The notes under the pieces were generated by a model. That model was not told the origin of the DNA. It did not search any database and saw only the letters and a program-made list of their open reading frames with translations. A stretch of DNA of 6,404 bases. It comes from Akkermansia sp. GTDB taxonomy: Bacteria > Verrucomicrobiota > Verrucomicrobiia > Verrucomicrobiales > Akkermansiaceae. Numbering within the stretch: position 1 is the stretch's first letter; every line of letters starts with the position of its first letter. The stretch spans positions 1 through 6,404 of the forward strand of contig JAIFNK010000050.1 of the NCBI GenBank assembly GCA_020047775.1, read 5' to 3'. Made by a program: the position numbers and the translations under genes. Below, in pieces: positions 1-6,404 of the stretch.

Positions 1-1
1 G

Positions 2-1558
2 TACTTCGGCACGCCTGCGGAAATGGTCGGTTATTTCCGCGACGCGTGCGAGGAACTGGCGATCTCCCATCCGTCGGTCACCACGATGTCCCCGTTAGGA
101 GCGGACTTCGTGTTTGATGTGTTGGAAACACCACTGAGCCTGATCGGCGGTGGATCGAATACGGGTGCGGCCCGGCGATTCCCCTCCTCGTTCTGGCAGG
201 AGCGATTCGAAAGCGTGAACCTGATGCAATCGCTCCGGCTCGGGAGCAGCCAGGTTTCCAAAGCGGGCGATGAGCGGGATGGCGAGCGGCTGCCGGTGCC
301 GCCCAAGCCTGCGAGGAGACTTCGAGCGGTGGTGGCGGTGTTTGCCACCCACTTCCTGCGTTCGCTGCTTTCCAAGCTCAGGAACCGGGGAACGGTTTAC
401 AGCACCTGCTTGGAAGCACCGCTGCTGGCCGCACTCACCGCGATCACCCTGCGGTCCTCGCCGGAGGGATCCTATCAGTTCGCCACGGCGCTGCACATTC
501 CCGCCTATTTGTTCCTGAGCGCCACCGTCGCGATGTTTCTGGGCCTGACGAACTCCGCGACGGAGGTGCTGCGGGACCGGCCCATCCTGCGGCGCGAGCG
601 GAACTGCCAGCCTGGAGCGGGTTCCTACGTGATCGCCAAGCTGGCTGCGCTGGGATTGGTCGCCGGAGTCCAGTGTTACGCCTACCTGGTGGTGGGAAAT
701 TACTTTTTGGAAATCGACGGCATGCTTCCTTATCACTGGCTGTGGATGACCCTGACCGCATGGACGGGCACGGCCATGGCACTGGTGGTGTCCTCAATCG
801 TCAAAACCGAGCGGGCCGCCCTCACCGCCGTGCCGCTCCTGCTGGTGCCGCAGATGTTGCTGGCGGGAGCACTGGTGCCTTACCGGGAGATGAATCACGG
901 CTTGTTCGGCGATGCGGCGGTGGCGCGCGACCGGGGCGGGATTCCCGTGCCGGCCACGATCATGCCACTGCGCTACGCCTACGAGGCGATGATCACGGAC
1001 CAGGCCACCCGCAATCCCTTCGAACTGGAGCGGATGCGGCTCCAGCGGCGGATCGACCGCATGCGCTCGCAAACAAGCCCGATGAGCCCCGCGCAGTTAG
1101 AGCGCTTCGAACTCCTGAAGGAAGGCCTCCGCCGCCTGCTGGCCTCGGGGGCGACCTCGCGCACGGACGCCAGCAACCAAGTCGACCGGATCCGGCGCAC
1201 CTCCACCGGGGGGACCCGCATCGAAGTGGAAACGATGAAGGTATGGCCGGAAAACGATCCAAAGGCCCGGCCGGCCTCCGAGTTCTTCGTCAACGAGCGG
1301 ATCGACCTGCTCATCCGGGAAGCGGAAACATTCCGCAACGACTACCGCGACACCAACCGGCGGAATGTTTTCCATGCGTTGAAAAAACCGATCCCGTTCA
1401 TGAAACGGGCGACTAACGGGAACGTCCGGGATTACGTGGAGGCGGACGACGAGGTCGAAACCCAGAAATACTGCGGCGCGGTTCTCGCCGCGATCATCGT
1501 CGCCTGCGGGATCATTTCCACGCTGATCATTTCCCGGCAGAACCGGCAAACGCACTGA
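2..1558 (+). CDS. ABCG-type ABC transporter, C-terminal part (end of ATPase domain fused to ABC-2 permease), 5' partial
   Basis: The gene enters from the left edge, so its start, Walker A and signature motif are outside the window. The frame opens with YFGTPAEMVGYF, the segment that follows the ATPase core in ABCG/White-type half transporters, then MSPLGADFVFDVLE, matching the family's 'NPADF..D' block. Numbering from the Met at position 23, hydrophobic segments lie near residues 127-143, 158-178, 201-229, 238-260, 264-284 and 482-504. These six spans fit one ABC-2 membrane domain. The charged stretch EVLRDRPILRRERN (181-194) sits where ABCG proteins carry the intracellular coupling helix. 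About 197 mostly polar residues separate spans 5 and 6, an enlarged version of the extracytoplasmic loop found there in ABCG proteins; it contains P-L-R-Y-A-Y-E-A (315-322). The stop is TGA at 1556-1558. The protein would sit in the inner membrane, probably as a dimer. Substrate is unknown and export is the usual direction for this family. The family call is strong; the function is not determinable here. Confidence 0.88.
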   Translation, partial: YFGTPAEMVGYFRDACEELAISHPSVTTMSPLGADFVFDVLETPLSLIGGGSNTGAARRFPSSFWQERFESVNLMQSLRLGSSQVSKAGDERDGERLPVPPKPARRLRAVVAVFATHFLRSLLSKLRNRGTVYSTCLEAPLLAALTAITLRSSPEGSYQFATALHIPAYLFLSATVAMFLGLTNSATEVLRDRPILRRERNCQPGAGSYVIAKLAALGLVAGVQCYAYLVVGNYFLEIDGMLPYHWLWMTLTAWTGTAMALVVSSIVKTERAALTAVPLLLVPQMLLAGALVPYREMNHGLFGDAAVARDRGGIPVPATIMPLRYAYEAMITDQATRNPFELERMRLQRRIDRMRSQTSPMSPAQLERFELLKEGLRRLLASGATSRTDASNQVDRIRRTSTGGTRIEVETMKVWPENDPKARPASEFFVNERIDLLIREAETFRNDYRDTNRRNVFHALKKPIPFMKRATNGNVRDYVEADDEVETQKYCGAVLAAIIVACGIISTLIISRQNRQTH

Positions 1559-1562
1559 GGAA

Positions 1563-1658
1563 GTGGATGGTTGAGAGTTGATGGTTGAGAGGAAAGAAAA
1601 AGAGCCAGACTTGGCTTCTTCACTATCAACTATCAACTTTGAACTATCAACCTTCCAC
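1563..1658. repeat. Imperfect palindrome built from two opposed heptad-repeat arrays
   Basis: The left arm has three tandem 7-mers, TTGAGAG, TTGATGG and TTGAGAG (1571-1591). The right arm, read on the minus strand, has four: TTGATAG (1650-1644), TTCAAAG (1643-1637), TTGATAG (1636-1630) and TTGATAG (1629-1623). The outermost 17 bases of each arm (1563-1579 and 1642-1658) are complementary at 15 of 17 positions, and a smaller hairpin lies at the centre. The element fills the gap between two convergent genes and runs into the end of the minus-strand gene, supplying its stop codon. It resembles the short tandemly repeated repetitive heptamers known from cyanobacteria. That it is a dispersed family in this genome is inference. 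Confidence 0.7.
1591..1620 (-). terminator. Probable intrinsic terminator of the ParA/Roadblock-like unit
   Basis: Read on the minus strand, AAGaAGCC pairs with GGCTCTT around a 6-base AAGTCT loop (1620-1600, one bulged base), and a T-rich tract TTTTTCTTTCC follows. This stem plus T-run is the expected shape of a rho-independent terminator and lies about 30 bases past the minus-strand stop codon. On the plus strand the following bases are less T-rich, so termination of the ABC transporter gene here is less certain. It may instead rely on the larger palindrome around the hairpin. Confidence 0.55.
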
Positions 1659-2249
1659 CGGCGGTGCGGCGACGAGCGCCAGCGCCTCCATCACGACGAC
1701 CACCGCCGCAGGCGGGAGCGAATCCGAGACCACGGCACCCAGCACGAGACAGCCGTAGGCGGTTTCCACCGGGATGACTTCGAGTGTCGCTCCAGCACCG
1801 ATTTTCACATGCACGTTCCCCGCCGAGGCCCCTGGCCGGCGGGAGGCGAGAGCCAGGCTGCGCGCGAGGAAATGCAGGCGACCGTGATTGCTCTCGTCGA
1901 AAATCACCGCCCCCTCGCGATCCAGGATGAAAATACCCGTCGCCGTGAAGTTGTGGTGCATCCAGTCGCGAAACCGCACGATCCGGTCCAAAAACGGACC
2001 CCGCGCGATGACAGGATTCTCCGGCGGGGAGGAAGGCGGGACCGAAGTCGCCGCCACCTCGCGGACGAATGGCGTAGGAGACGGCGGCAGCGGCTCCGGA
2101 GGGATCGTCTGATCCCTCGCGAAACCCACGAAACCCTCGTCAAAACCCGCATCCGCCACCGACACGCCCAGTTCGCGGTTAGGCCTCATCAACCGGTCGG
2201 CCAAGCGCCGGACTTCGACAGGATCCAGCCATGGATTCACCGGATCCAT
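1647..2249 (-). CDS. Small protein with predicted Roadblock/LC7-like C-terminal domain, coupled to ParA-like ATPase
   Basis: This 200-residue protein has no name I recognise. Three regions are visible: a charged N-terminus (about 1-46, with an Arg-rich helix around R14-R25), a Pro/Ser-rich and probably disordered linker (about 47-80), and a compact C-terminal domain (about 83-195). The C-terminal pattern is a helix (83-99), strand GIFILDREG (105-113), strand AVIFDE (114-119), helix LHFLARSLALASRR (125-138), two strands (145-163 and 166-176), then a final helix (178-194). This alpha-beta-beta-alpha-beta-beta(-beta)-alpha order fits the Roadblock/LC7 fold of MglB-like regulators, but the match is by pattern only. 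No signal peptide or membrane segment is seen, so it is probably cytoplasmic. Its ATG (2249-2247) overlaps the TGA of the upstream ParA gene by one base (TGATG), implying translational coupling and joint function. The stop lies inside the heptad palindrome. Alternative: another longin- or profilin-like alpha/beta fold. Confidence 0.75.
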   Translation of the reverse strand: MDPVNPWLDPVEVRRLADRLMRPNRELGVSVADAGFDEGFVGFARDQTIPPEPLPPSPTPFVREVAATSVPPSSPPENPVIARGPFLDRIVRFRDWMHHNFTATGIFILDREGAVIFDESNHGRLHFLARSLALASRRPGASAGNVHVKIGAGATLEVIPVETAYGCLVLGAVVSDSLPPAAVVVVMEALALVAAPPVEG

Positions 2250-3148
2250 CAGCCGTAAGCAGCCTGCTGGCCGTAAGAGGGTTCAAACTTCGCTTCGATT
2301 TCCGCCCTGAGTGAGTCGAAAACCACCTGGGCGCCCGCGCCATCCTCAAGCACTCCAATCGGCAGTCCCCGGGCGCTGGCCCGGACGAAGAGCCCGTCGC
2401 GCGGGATCTGGGTTTGAAAAACCATTTCCTGAGGAAGCAACTGGCGCAAGGAGGCGGCGGCTTCCGTGCTCTCCGCCAGATCGTTCTGGACCATCGTCAG
2501 ACAGACGCCGAGCACATTCAACCGCGGATTGACCACCCGCAGGCGGCTGAGTCCTTCGAGAAGTTTCGGCACCGAGCGGATTCCCAATGGCTCCGCCTGT
2601 TGGGGGATCATGATTGCGTCAACCGAAGCGATCACATCCCCGGTGACCCCGAACAATCCAGCGGCCGTATCGATCAGGCAAAGGTCGAATCCACGGGCCG
2701 CGATGCTGCGGAGAAACGCACGGACCCGGGCCAGGTGAGTGCCCATGCCGCCGCCACCCGCTTCGTAATCGCTGGCCTGCCCGCTGGCCACCAAGGAAAA
2801 CGTCTCAAGCCGCGTCGGCACAATCAGACGATCCAGCGGGATCCCCGGATCGGCCAGATAATCGTAAAACCCCGTCAGCAAGCGGGACTGACGGGTGAGG
2901 GAAAGCCCGACGGACCCTTGTGGATCCGCATCCACAAGCAGGGTTTTCACCCCGGCCCGCGCGAATGAATGGGCGAGATTGATCGAGACAGTGGTTTTAC
3001 CCACCCCTCCTTTTTGGCTGGAAACGGCGATGCTGATCACACGGTGCTTGGGAATTGTTGCTGGACGGTAGCTTCCGCTTGCCACATCGGAAGTCTTTTC
3101 TTCAAGATGCGGGTGTCGAGGAACATTGTGATCCTCTTCACGCCTCAT
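2249..3148 (-). CDS. ParA/Soj-type P-loop ATPase (SIMIBI class)
   Basis: ParA-family ATPases dimerise on ATP, usually bind DNA nonspecifically, and position DNA or protein cargo under control of a partner protein. Numbering from the ATG at 3148, the deviant Walker A motif KGGVGKTT is at 46-53 with both the signature lysine K46 and the P-loop lysine K51. DADPQGS is at 73-79, and the Walker B/switch II segment FDLCLIDTAAG is at 154-164. A ParA-like C-terminal block includes IPRDGLFVRASARGLPI. The DTAAG form is more typical of MinD/FlhG than the DTPP usual in Soj/ParA, but no C-terminal amphipathic membrane helix follows. Full length (299 aa) is a little long because about 36 residues precede the first strand. 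GTG at 3085 would give 278 aa and leave room for a promoter. No ParB-like gene or parS-like repeat is visible; the coupled downstream protein is the likely partner. Confidence 0.9.
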   Translation of the reverse strand: MRREEDHNVPRHPHLEEKTSDVASGSYRPATIPKHRVISIAVSSQKGGVGKTTVSINLAHSFARAGVKTLLVDADPQGSVGLSLTRQSRLLTGFYDYLADPGIPLDRLIVPTRLETFSLVASGQASDYEAGGGGMGTHLARVRAFLRSIAARGFDLCLIDTAAGLFGVTGDVIASVDAIMIPQQAEPLGIRSVPKLLEGLSRLRVVNPRLNVLGVCLTMVQNDLAESTEAAASLRQLLPQEMVFQTQIPRDGLFVRASARGLPIGVLEDGAGAQVVFDSLRAEIEAKFEPSYGQQAAYG

Positions 3149-3157
3149 CCATCATTC
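3086..3157. promoter_or_regulatory. Divergent start region between ParA-like and YyaL-like genes
   Basis: The furthest ATG of the minus-strand ParA gene (3148-3146) and the ATG of the plus-strand exported protein (3158-3160) are separated by only 9 bases. Both promoters must therefore overlap coding sequence, or the ParA gene starts further in, for example at GTG 3085-3083. I saw no convincing -35/-10 pair and no clear Shine-Dalgarno sequence on either side. This is a location for regulation, not an identified promoter. Confidence 0.3.
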
Positions 3158-5329
3158 ATGAAATCCGGATTTCGTTTTATTTCCCCAGCCTTTGTCACGG
3201 TTCTTTGCGGCTTGATGTTTGGAACCAGCGCTTGTCGAAAGGCGGAAAGCGTCGCCAACAAGCCCGACGCGCCACCGGCGGTCGCCACGGCCACCGAGCT
3301 TGAGTCCAATGGAATTACCTCCCTGCCAGGCGCGATTTACCGCAGTCAGGCAAAGTCCCCGATTCACTGGCAGCCGTGGACCCGACAAACGATGGAGCGT
3401 GCGAGGAACGCCAACCGCCTCGTGTTCGCCGTCGTCGCACTGCCCCAGCACCCCGGCCTGCAAAGCGTCCTCACCGCCTTGGCGGACAATCCCGAGCGGG
3501 TCGCCGCGATCAATGGCGATTACGTCCCGATTCTCATCGACGGCGACGCCTCGCGGGAAATCGGCATCCTGACCACCGACCTTTGCTTGGAAATCAAACG
3601 CTCTCTGCAACTCCCGCTGTTCATCTGGATGACCCCCGGCGGAGACCCGGTCGCCTGGATCCCTGTCGCCCCCTCCGGCACCACCAGCGTGGCGGAGCTT
3701 TTCAACCAGTCGCATCTCATGGTCTCGCGGATGTGGCGGGATGATTTCGAATACGTCGTGAAAAACAGCCGCCTGGACAACGCCAACCGCCGGAACCGCC
3801 TGGGAGCGCGCAAGAATACCAACGTGATGAGCAAGCAACCCGGCGAGGATGTCTTACGCGGGCTCCGCCAGCTTGCCTCCTGCTATGACCCGGTTTCCCG
3901 CAGTTTTGACGAAGCCGGCGGGCTTTTTCCCGCCGGAGCCATCGATCTGCTGGCCACCGCCGCGATCCATCCGGGGCTGCCTGAGGAAACCCGGACGCGA
4001 TGCCTGGAGACCGTCCGTGAACTCCTCGTGGACCTTCTGCCAAGCGCCATGTTCGATCCCCTCGAGGGCGGTGTTTTCTCCTCGCGCCTCAAGAATTCCT
4101 GGGCGCTTCCAGGGTTTTACCGCGACTGTGTCTCCCAGTCCCGTGCGGCCGTCGCCCTCATGAACGCCCACCGCGCCACCGGCGACAAGCGGGTGCTCGA
4201 CAAGGCACTGGGCCTGATTTCCTTCGCTGAGAAATCCTACTCGACTTCCGAAGGCGTGTTTTCCGCAGGCATGGTCGAGGAATCCAATACTTCCGCGTGG
4301 CTTTGGAGCGTCGAGGAGATCGAAAAAGAACTCCCGCCGGACGACGCCGCCTGGTGGATCCGGGTCACCGGCATGAACGGGCTGGGAAACCTACCCTCGG
4401 AAGTCGATCCACGACGTGAGTATTTCCGCTCCAACAGCTTGGGAATCGCCAAATCCCTCGAGCAAATCGCCGCCGATTTGTCGGAACCCCTCGAAACCTT
4501 CGCCCCGCGCTTCGAGAGAGTTCGCAAAACCCTCCTCAAGGTCCGCAACACCCGGCTGGGCCCGCTTGTCGGCGACGACTGTTCGCACGCCGGTGCCACG
4601 TTCCGCATGGTTTCAGCCTACGCGGCGGCCTTCACCGCCACGGGTGATGAAAAATTCCGCGAGCGGGCCACCATGCTTCTGAACAAGGCCCGCACGACAT
4701 TCAGCGACGGCCCCAAGCTGCGGATGTTCTCAAAAGAAACTCCCAATCCCATCGGCGAGGGACGTGCGTTCCTCTACGGCCTGGCCATGCAAGCCGCTCT
4801 CGACGTCGCCGCTGTCACCTCGGAGAAAAAATGGCTGGATTGGTCCGAGGACCTCGCCACCACCGCTGCCGAACTGTTCACCTCCGCCGAGTTTCTCAAG
4901 GAATGCCCGGACGCCGCAACCATCATCGATCTGCCGGTCACCGATCTCTCAATGCTTTTCGACGATTCCACGGCGGGCCTGATTTCCTTCGCCGAGTGTC
5001 GGCTTTCCGTCGCCGAGCGCCCGCTGGTCGGGACATTCAGTGCCTTGGCCACCCCGCTGCCGACCAGCTCGGTGGTTCGCCCCATTCTTCACACGGATCT
5101 TTTACAAGCCACGCTCGCCCGCGAAAACAAGGTGATCATCGTCATGGGTGAGGCGATTTCACCCGAGCTGAAACTCGCCGCCGAACGCCTGCCCATGCGG
5201 ATGATCCAGCGCCGCGCCGGCAAGGCCAAGGACGAGATTCCAGCGGGATCCATCAAGATCATCCTCGCCAACGGGAACACCAAGTTAGCCTCCACTCCTG
5301 CCGCCTTGGCAGAAGCAACCTTGCCATGA
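3158..5329 (+). CDS. Exported, degenerate YyaL/SPATA20-like (DUF255) protein: thioredoxin-like plus six-hairpin-like domains
   Basis: The ATG at 3158 is chosen because it begins a signal peptide: K2, R6, a hydrophobic core 8-22, then TSAC with Cys26. This is an imperfect lipobox, so either a lipoprotein or a cleaved secreted protein is possible; upstream in-frame codons read through the neighbour's territory. The mature protein follows the YyaL order. SPIHWQPWTRQTMERA (67-82) matches the family's 'NPVDWYPW...A' opening. A thioredoxin-like domain follows (about 88-170), with LPLFIWMTPGGDPV as the family's 'WPLTVFLTPDG' segment. Next is an all-helical (alpha/alpha)-barrel-like region (about 230-580) with FDPLEGGVF, matching 'YDQLGGGF', and NAHRATGD. 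A C-terminal alpha/beta part (about 635-723) ends in STPAALAEAT. Key positions are lost: CHWCH aligns with QHPGL (97-101), and the later 'AWNGL' and 'DDYA' blocks are replaced. At 723 aa the length fits the family. Function is probably structural or binding rather than redox. Confidence 0.8.
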   Translation: MKSGFRFISPAFVTVLCGLMFGTSACRKAESVANKPDAPPAVATATELESNGITSLPGAIYRSQAKSPIHWQPWTRQTMERARNANRLVFAVVALPQHPGLQSVLTALADNPERVAAINGDYVPILIDGDASREIGILTTDLCLEIKRSLQLPLFIWMTPGGDPVAWIPVAPSGTTSVAELFNQSHLMVSRMWRDDFEYVVKNSRLDNANRRNRLGARKNTNVMSKQPGEDVLRGLRQLASCYDPVSRSFDEAGGLFPAGAIDLLATAAIHPGLPEETRTRCLETVRELLVDLLPSAMFDPLEGGVFSSRLKNSWALPGFYRDCVSQSRAAVALMNAHRATGDKRVLDKALGLISFAEKSYSTSEGVFSAGMVEESNTSAWLWSVEEIEKELPPDDAAWWIRVTGMNGLGNLPSEVDPRREYFRSNSLGIAKSLEQIAADLSEPLETFAPRFERVRKTLLKVRNTRLGPLVGDDCSHAGATFRMVSAYAAAFTATGDEKFRERATMLLNKARTTFSDGPKLRMFSKETPNPIGEGRAFLYGLAMQAALDVAAVTSEKKWLDWSEDLATTAAELFTSAEFLKECPDAATIIDLPVTDLSMLFDDSTAGLISFAECRLSVAERPLVGTFSALATPLPTSSVVRPILHTDLLQATLARENKVIIVMGEAISPELKLAAERLPMRMIQRRAGKAKDEIPAGSIKIILANGNTKLASTPAALAEATLP

Positions 5330-5374
5330 AGACCGGGCGGGTCGATCATCCGCCAGCGCCTTCCAAGAATTCTC

Positions 5375-6404
5375 ATGAAAAAAACCGCCTCTCTCTTCTG
5401 CCTGCTCGCCGTCATCCTACCTTCCTGGGCGGACACCTTCACCCTCAAGGATGGGACCACCCTCGAAGGCACGGTCATCAGCGATGTCGGTGACACCTAC
5501 GTCATCGAGGTTCAAGTCACCAAATCCATCAAGGACGAGCGGAAAATCCCGAAAGCCGACGTTGCCAAGGTTGTCCGCGAAGATCCAGATGCCAAGGCGT
5601 TCCAGGCAATCTCGGAAATGGTCCCCACTCCGGATTTCCTCACCGCCGATGAATACGCGGTCAACATCGCCGCAGTCGAAAAGTTTATCAAAACCCGTCC
5701 CACCAGCAGCGATTTGAGCAAGGCCAAGGCGATGCTCGCCACCCTCAAGTCCGAGTCCGCGCAGGTGGCCGCCGGCGGAGTGAAGATCACCGGGAAAATG
5801 GTTTCGACCGCCGAGTATCAGGCGAATGCTTACGACTTGGATGCCCGCGTCCAGGAAGCCAGAATCCGCATTCTGGTGAATGACAATGAATTCCTTCCCG
5901 CACTCAGGGTGTTCGTTAAATTCGACCAGGACTACCGCAACACCCTGGCCTACGGTGCCCTGATCACGCTGATGAAGCAGGTGATACAGCATCATGTCAA
6001 CGAGGCCAAGGATACCCTGCTCACCCTCGACACCCGCACCAAGGAGCGGGCCGTGGGACTGCAACGAATGGCCCTCGAAGATCGCAAAATCACCGAGCAG
6101 GCGATCAAAAGCGAAGCCGCCGAGATCGAAGCCCGTTACAAGTCCGAGAGAGACGCGAAACAACCTTGGCCCACCACCAGCCCCTTCCACAAGACCTCCC
6201 TGGAGGACACCGTGAAGTTCGGACAAGCCGAGCTCATCCGCCTCGGTGCGGTGAAAACCATCCTCGGTCTCGACGGCGGCAGGGCTTATCGCGAAATTTG
6301 GAGCGCCATCCACAGCGGCGCGAACGCCGCCACCGTGGCGACTGCCCTTGCCAACGCAAAAGCTGCCGCCGTGCCGCCCCGCTACCTCGCACCGTTTGAA
6401 GCCA
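5375..6404 (+). CDS. Exported PTPDL-like protein with N-terminal SH3-like barrel, 3' partial
   Basis: The reading frame is open for 343 codons to the right edge, so the C-terminus is missing. Residues 1-19 form a signal peptide with a basic start (K2, K3), a hydrophobic core and a likely cut after SWA19. The mature protein starts with LKDGTTLEGTVI...DTYVIEV...KIPKADVAKV (about 24-67). This small beta-barrel pattern is common at the N-terminus of exported Planctomycetota and Verrucomicrobiota proteins. The motif PTPDF (84-88) followed by a helical region resembles proteins I know as the 'PTPDL family' in Verrucomicrobiota. The rest is mostly helical and charged, with a possible coiled-coil stretch near 225-265. 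It starts 45 bases after the YyaL-like gene on the same strand, so an operon is likely and both products would be outside the cytoplasm. No enzymatic motif is seen and the role is unknown. Only a weak AAGAA precedes the ATG. Confidence 0.8.
   Translation, partial: MKKTASLFCLLAVILPSWADTFTLKDGTTLEGTVISDVGDTYVIEVQVTKSIKDERKIPKADVAKVVREDPDAKAFQAISEMVPTPDFLTADEYAVNIAAVEKFIKTRPTSSDLSKAKAMLATLKSESAQVAAGGVKITGKMVSTAEYQANAYDLDARVQEARIRILVNDNEFLPALRVFVKFDQDYRNTLAYGALITLMKQVIQHHVNEAKDTLLTLDTRTKERAVGLQRMALEDRKITEQAIKSEAAEIEARYKSERDAKQPWPTTSPFHKTSLEDTVKFGQAELIRLGAVKTILGLDGGRAYREIWSAIHSGANAATVATALANAKAAAVPPRYLAPFEA

Noticed and set aside
673..1416. Plus-strand open frame of 247 codons in a second frame of the transporter gene
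   Set aside because: It is a shadow frame rich in Arg, Pro and Gly. The overlapping frame carries the ABC transporter motifs and membrane spans.
1097..1636. Minus-strand open frame of 179 codons running out of the palindrome into the transporter gene
   Set aside because: It is antisense to the transporter's C-terminal region, has no recognisable domain, and its start lies in the repeat.
1578..2258. Plus-strand open frame of 226 codons over the Roadblock-like gene
   Set aside because: The product is dominated by Arg and His with no domain pattern. The minus-strand frame has normal composition, a coherent fold pattern and a start overlapping the ParA stop.
2249..3148. Plasmid partition locus
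   Set aside because: Only the ATPase is present. No ParB-like gene, centromere-like direct repeats or replication gene is visible, and the flanking genes look chromosomal.
2969..3157. N-terminal extension of the YyaL-like gene to an upstream ATG at 2969
   Set aside because: The extra 63 codons overlap the ParA P-loop coding region antisense and would bury the signal peptide that begins at 3158.
5336..5354. Hairpin GGCGG/CCGCC between the YyaL-like and PTPDL-like genes
   Set aside because: It has a five-pair stem with no T-run after it. In GC-rich DNA such a stem is expected by chance, so it is not called a terminator.
5417..6313. Long minus-strand open frame (298 codons) opposite the PTPDL-like gene
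   Set aside because: It is antisense to a gene with a clear signal peptide and family motif. Its Gly/His/Leu-rich composition is what the complement of GC-rich codons gives.

Overview
The window is GC-rich, densely coding bacterial DNA, most likely chromosomal DNA of a Verrucomicrobiota member (Verrucomicrobiaceae / Luteolibacter-like). The lineage is inferred from three things: the last gene, which resembles the signal-peptide-bearing 'PTPDL' proteins I associate with that phylum; weak or absent Shine-Dalgarno sequences; and a heptad (TTGATAG-like) intergenic repeat. None of these proves it.

Layout: (1) 2-1558, plus strand: the C-terminal part of an ABCG-type ABC transporter, with the end of the ATPase domain fused to an ABC-2 membrane domain. 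(2) 1563-1658: a 96-bp imperfect palindrome made of two opposed arrays of 7-bp repeats, lying between convergent genes. Its central hairpin looks like an intrinsic terminator for the minus-strand genes. (3) 3148-1647, minus strand: a two-gene unit consisting of a ParA/Soj-type ATPase and, overlapping it by one base (TGATG), a small protein with a Pro-rich linker and a predicted Roadblock/LC7-like C-terminal domain. (4) 3158-5329, plus strand: a secreted or lipid-anchored, degenerate relative of the YyaL/SPATA20 (DUF255) family. Its thioredoxin-like domain has lost the CxxC motif. (5) 5375 to the window end, plus strand: the start of an exported PTPDL-like protein with an N-terminal SH3-like barrel, probably co-transcribed with (4).

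The most interesting unit is the translationally coupled ParA plus Roadblock-like pair. It has no ParB-like gene in view and could be a spatial-positioning or polarity module. That function is inference; the gene overlap and the ParA motifs are directly visible. The second point of interest is the exported YyaL-like protein that keeps the family's architecture but lacks its expected catalytic residues. No rRNA, tRNA, CRISPR array, insertion sequence or integrase was seen, and no stretch over 300 bases lacks a gene.
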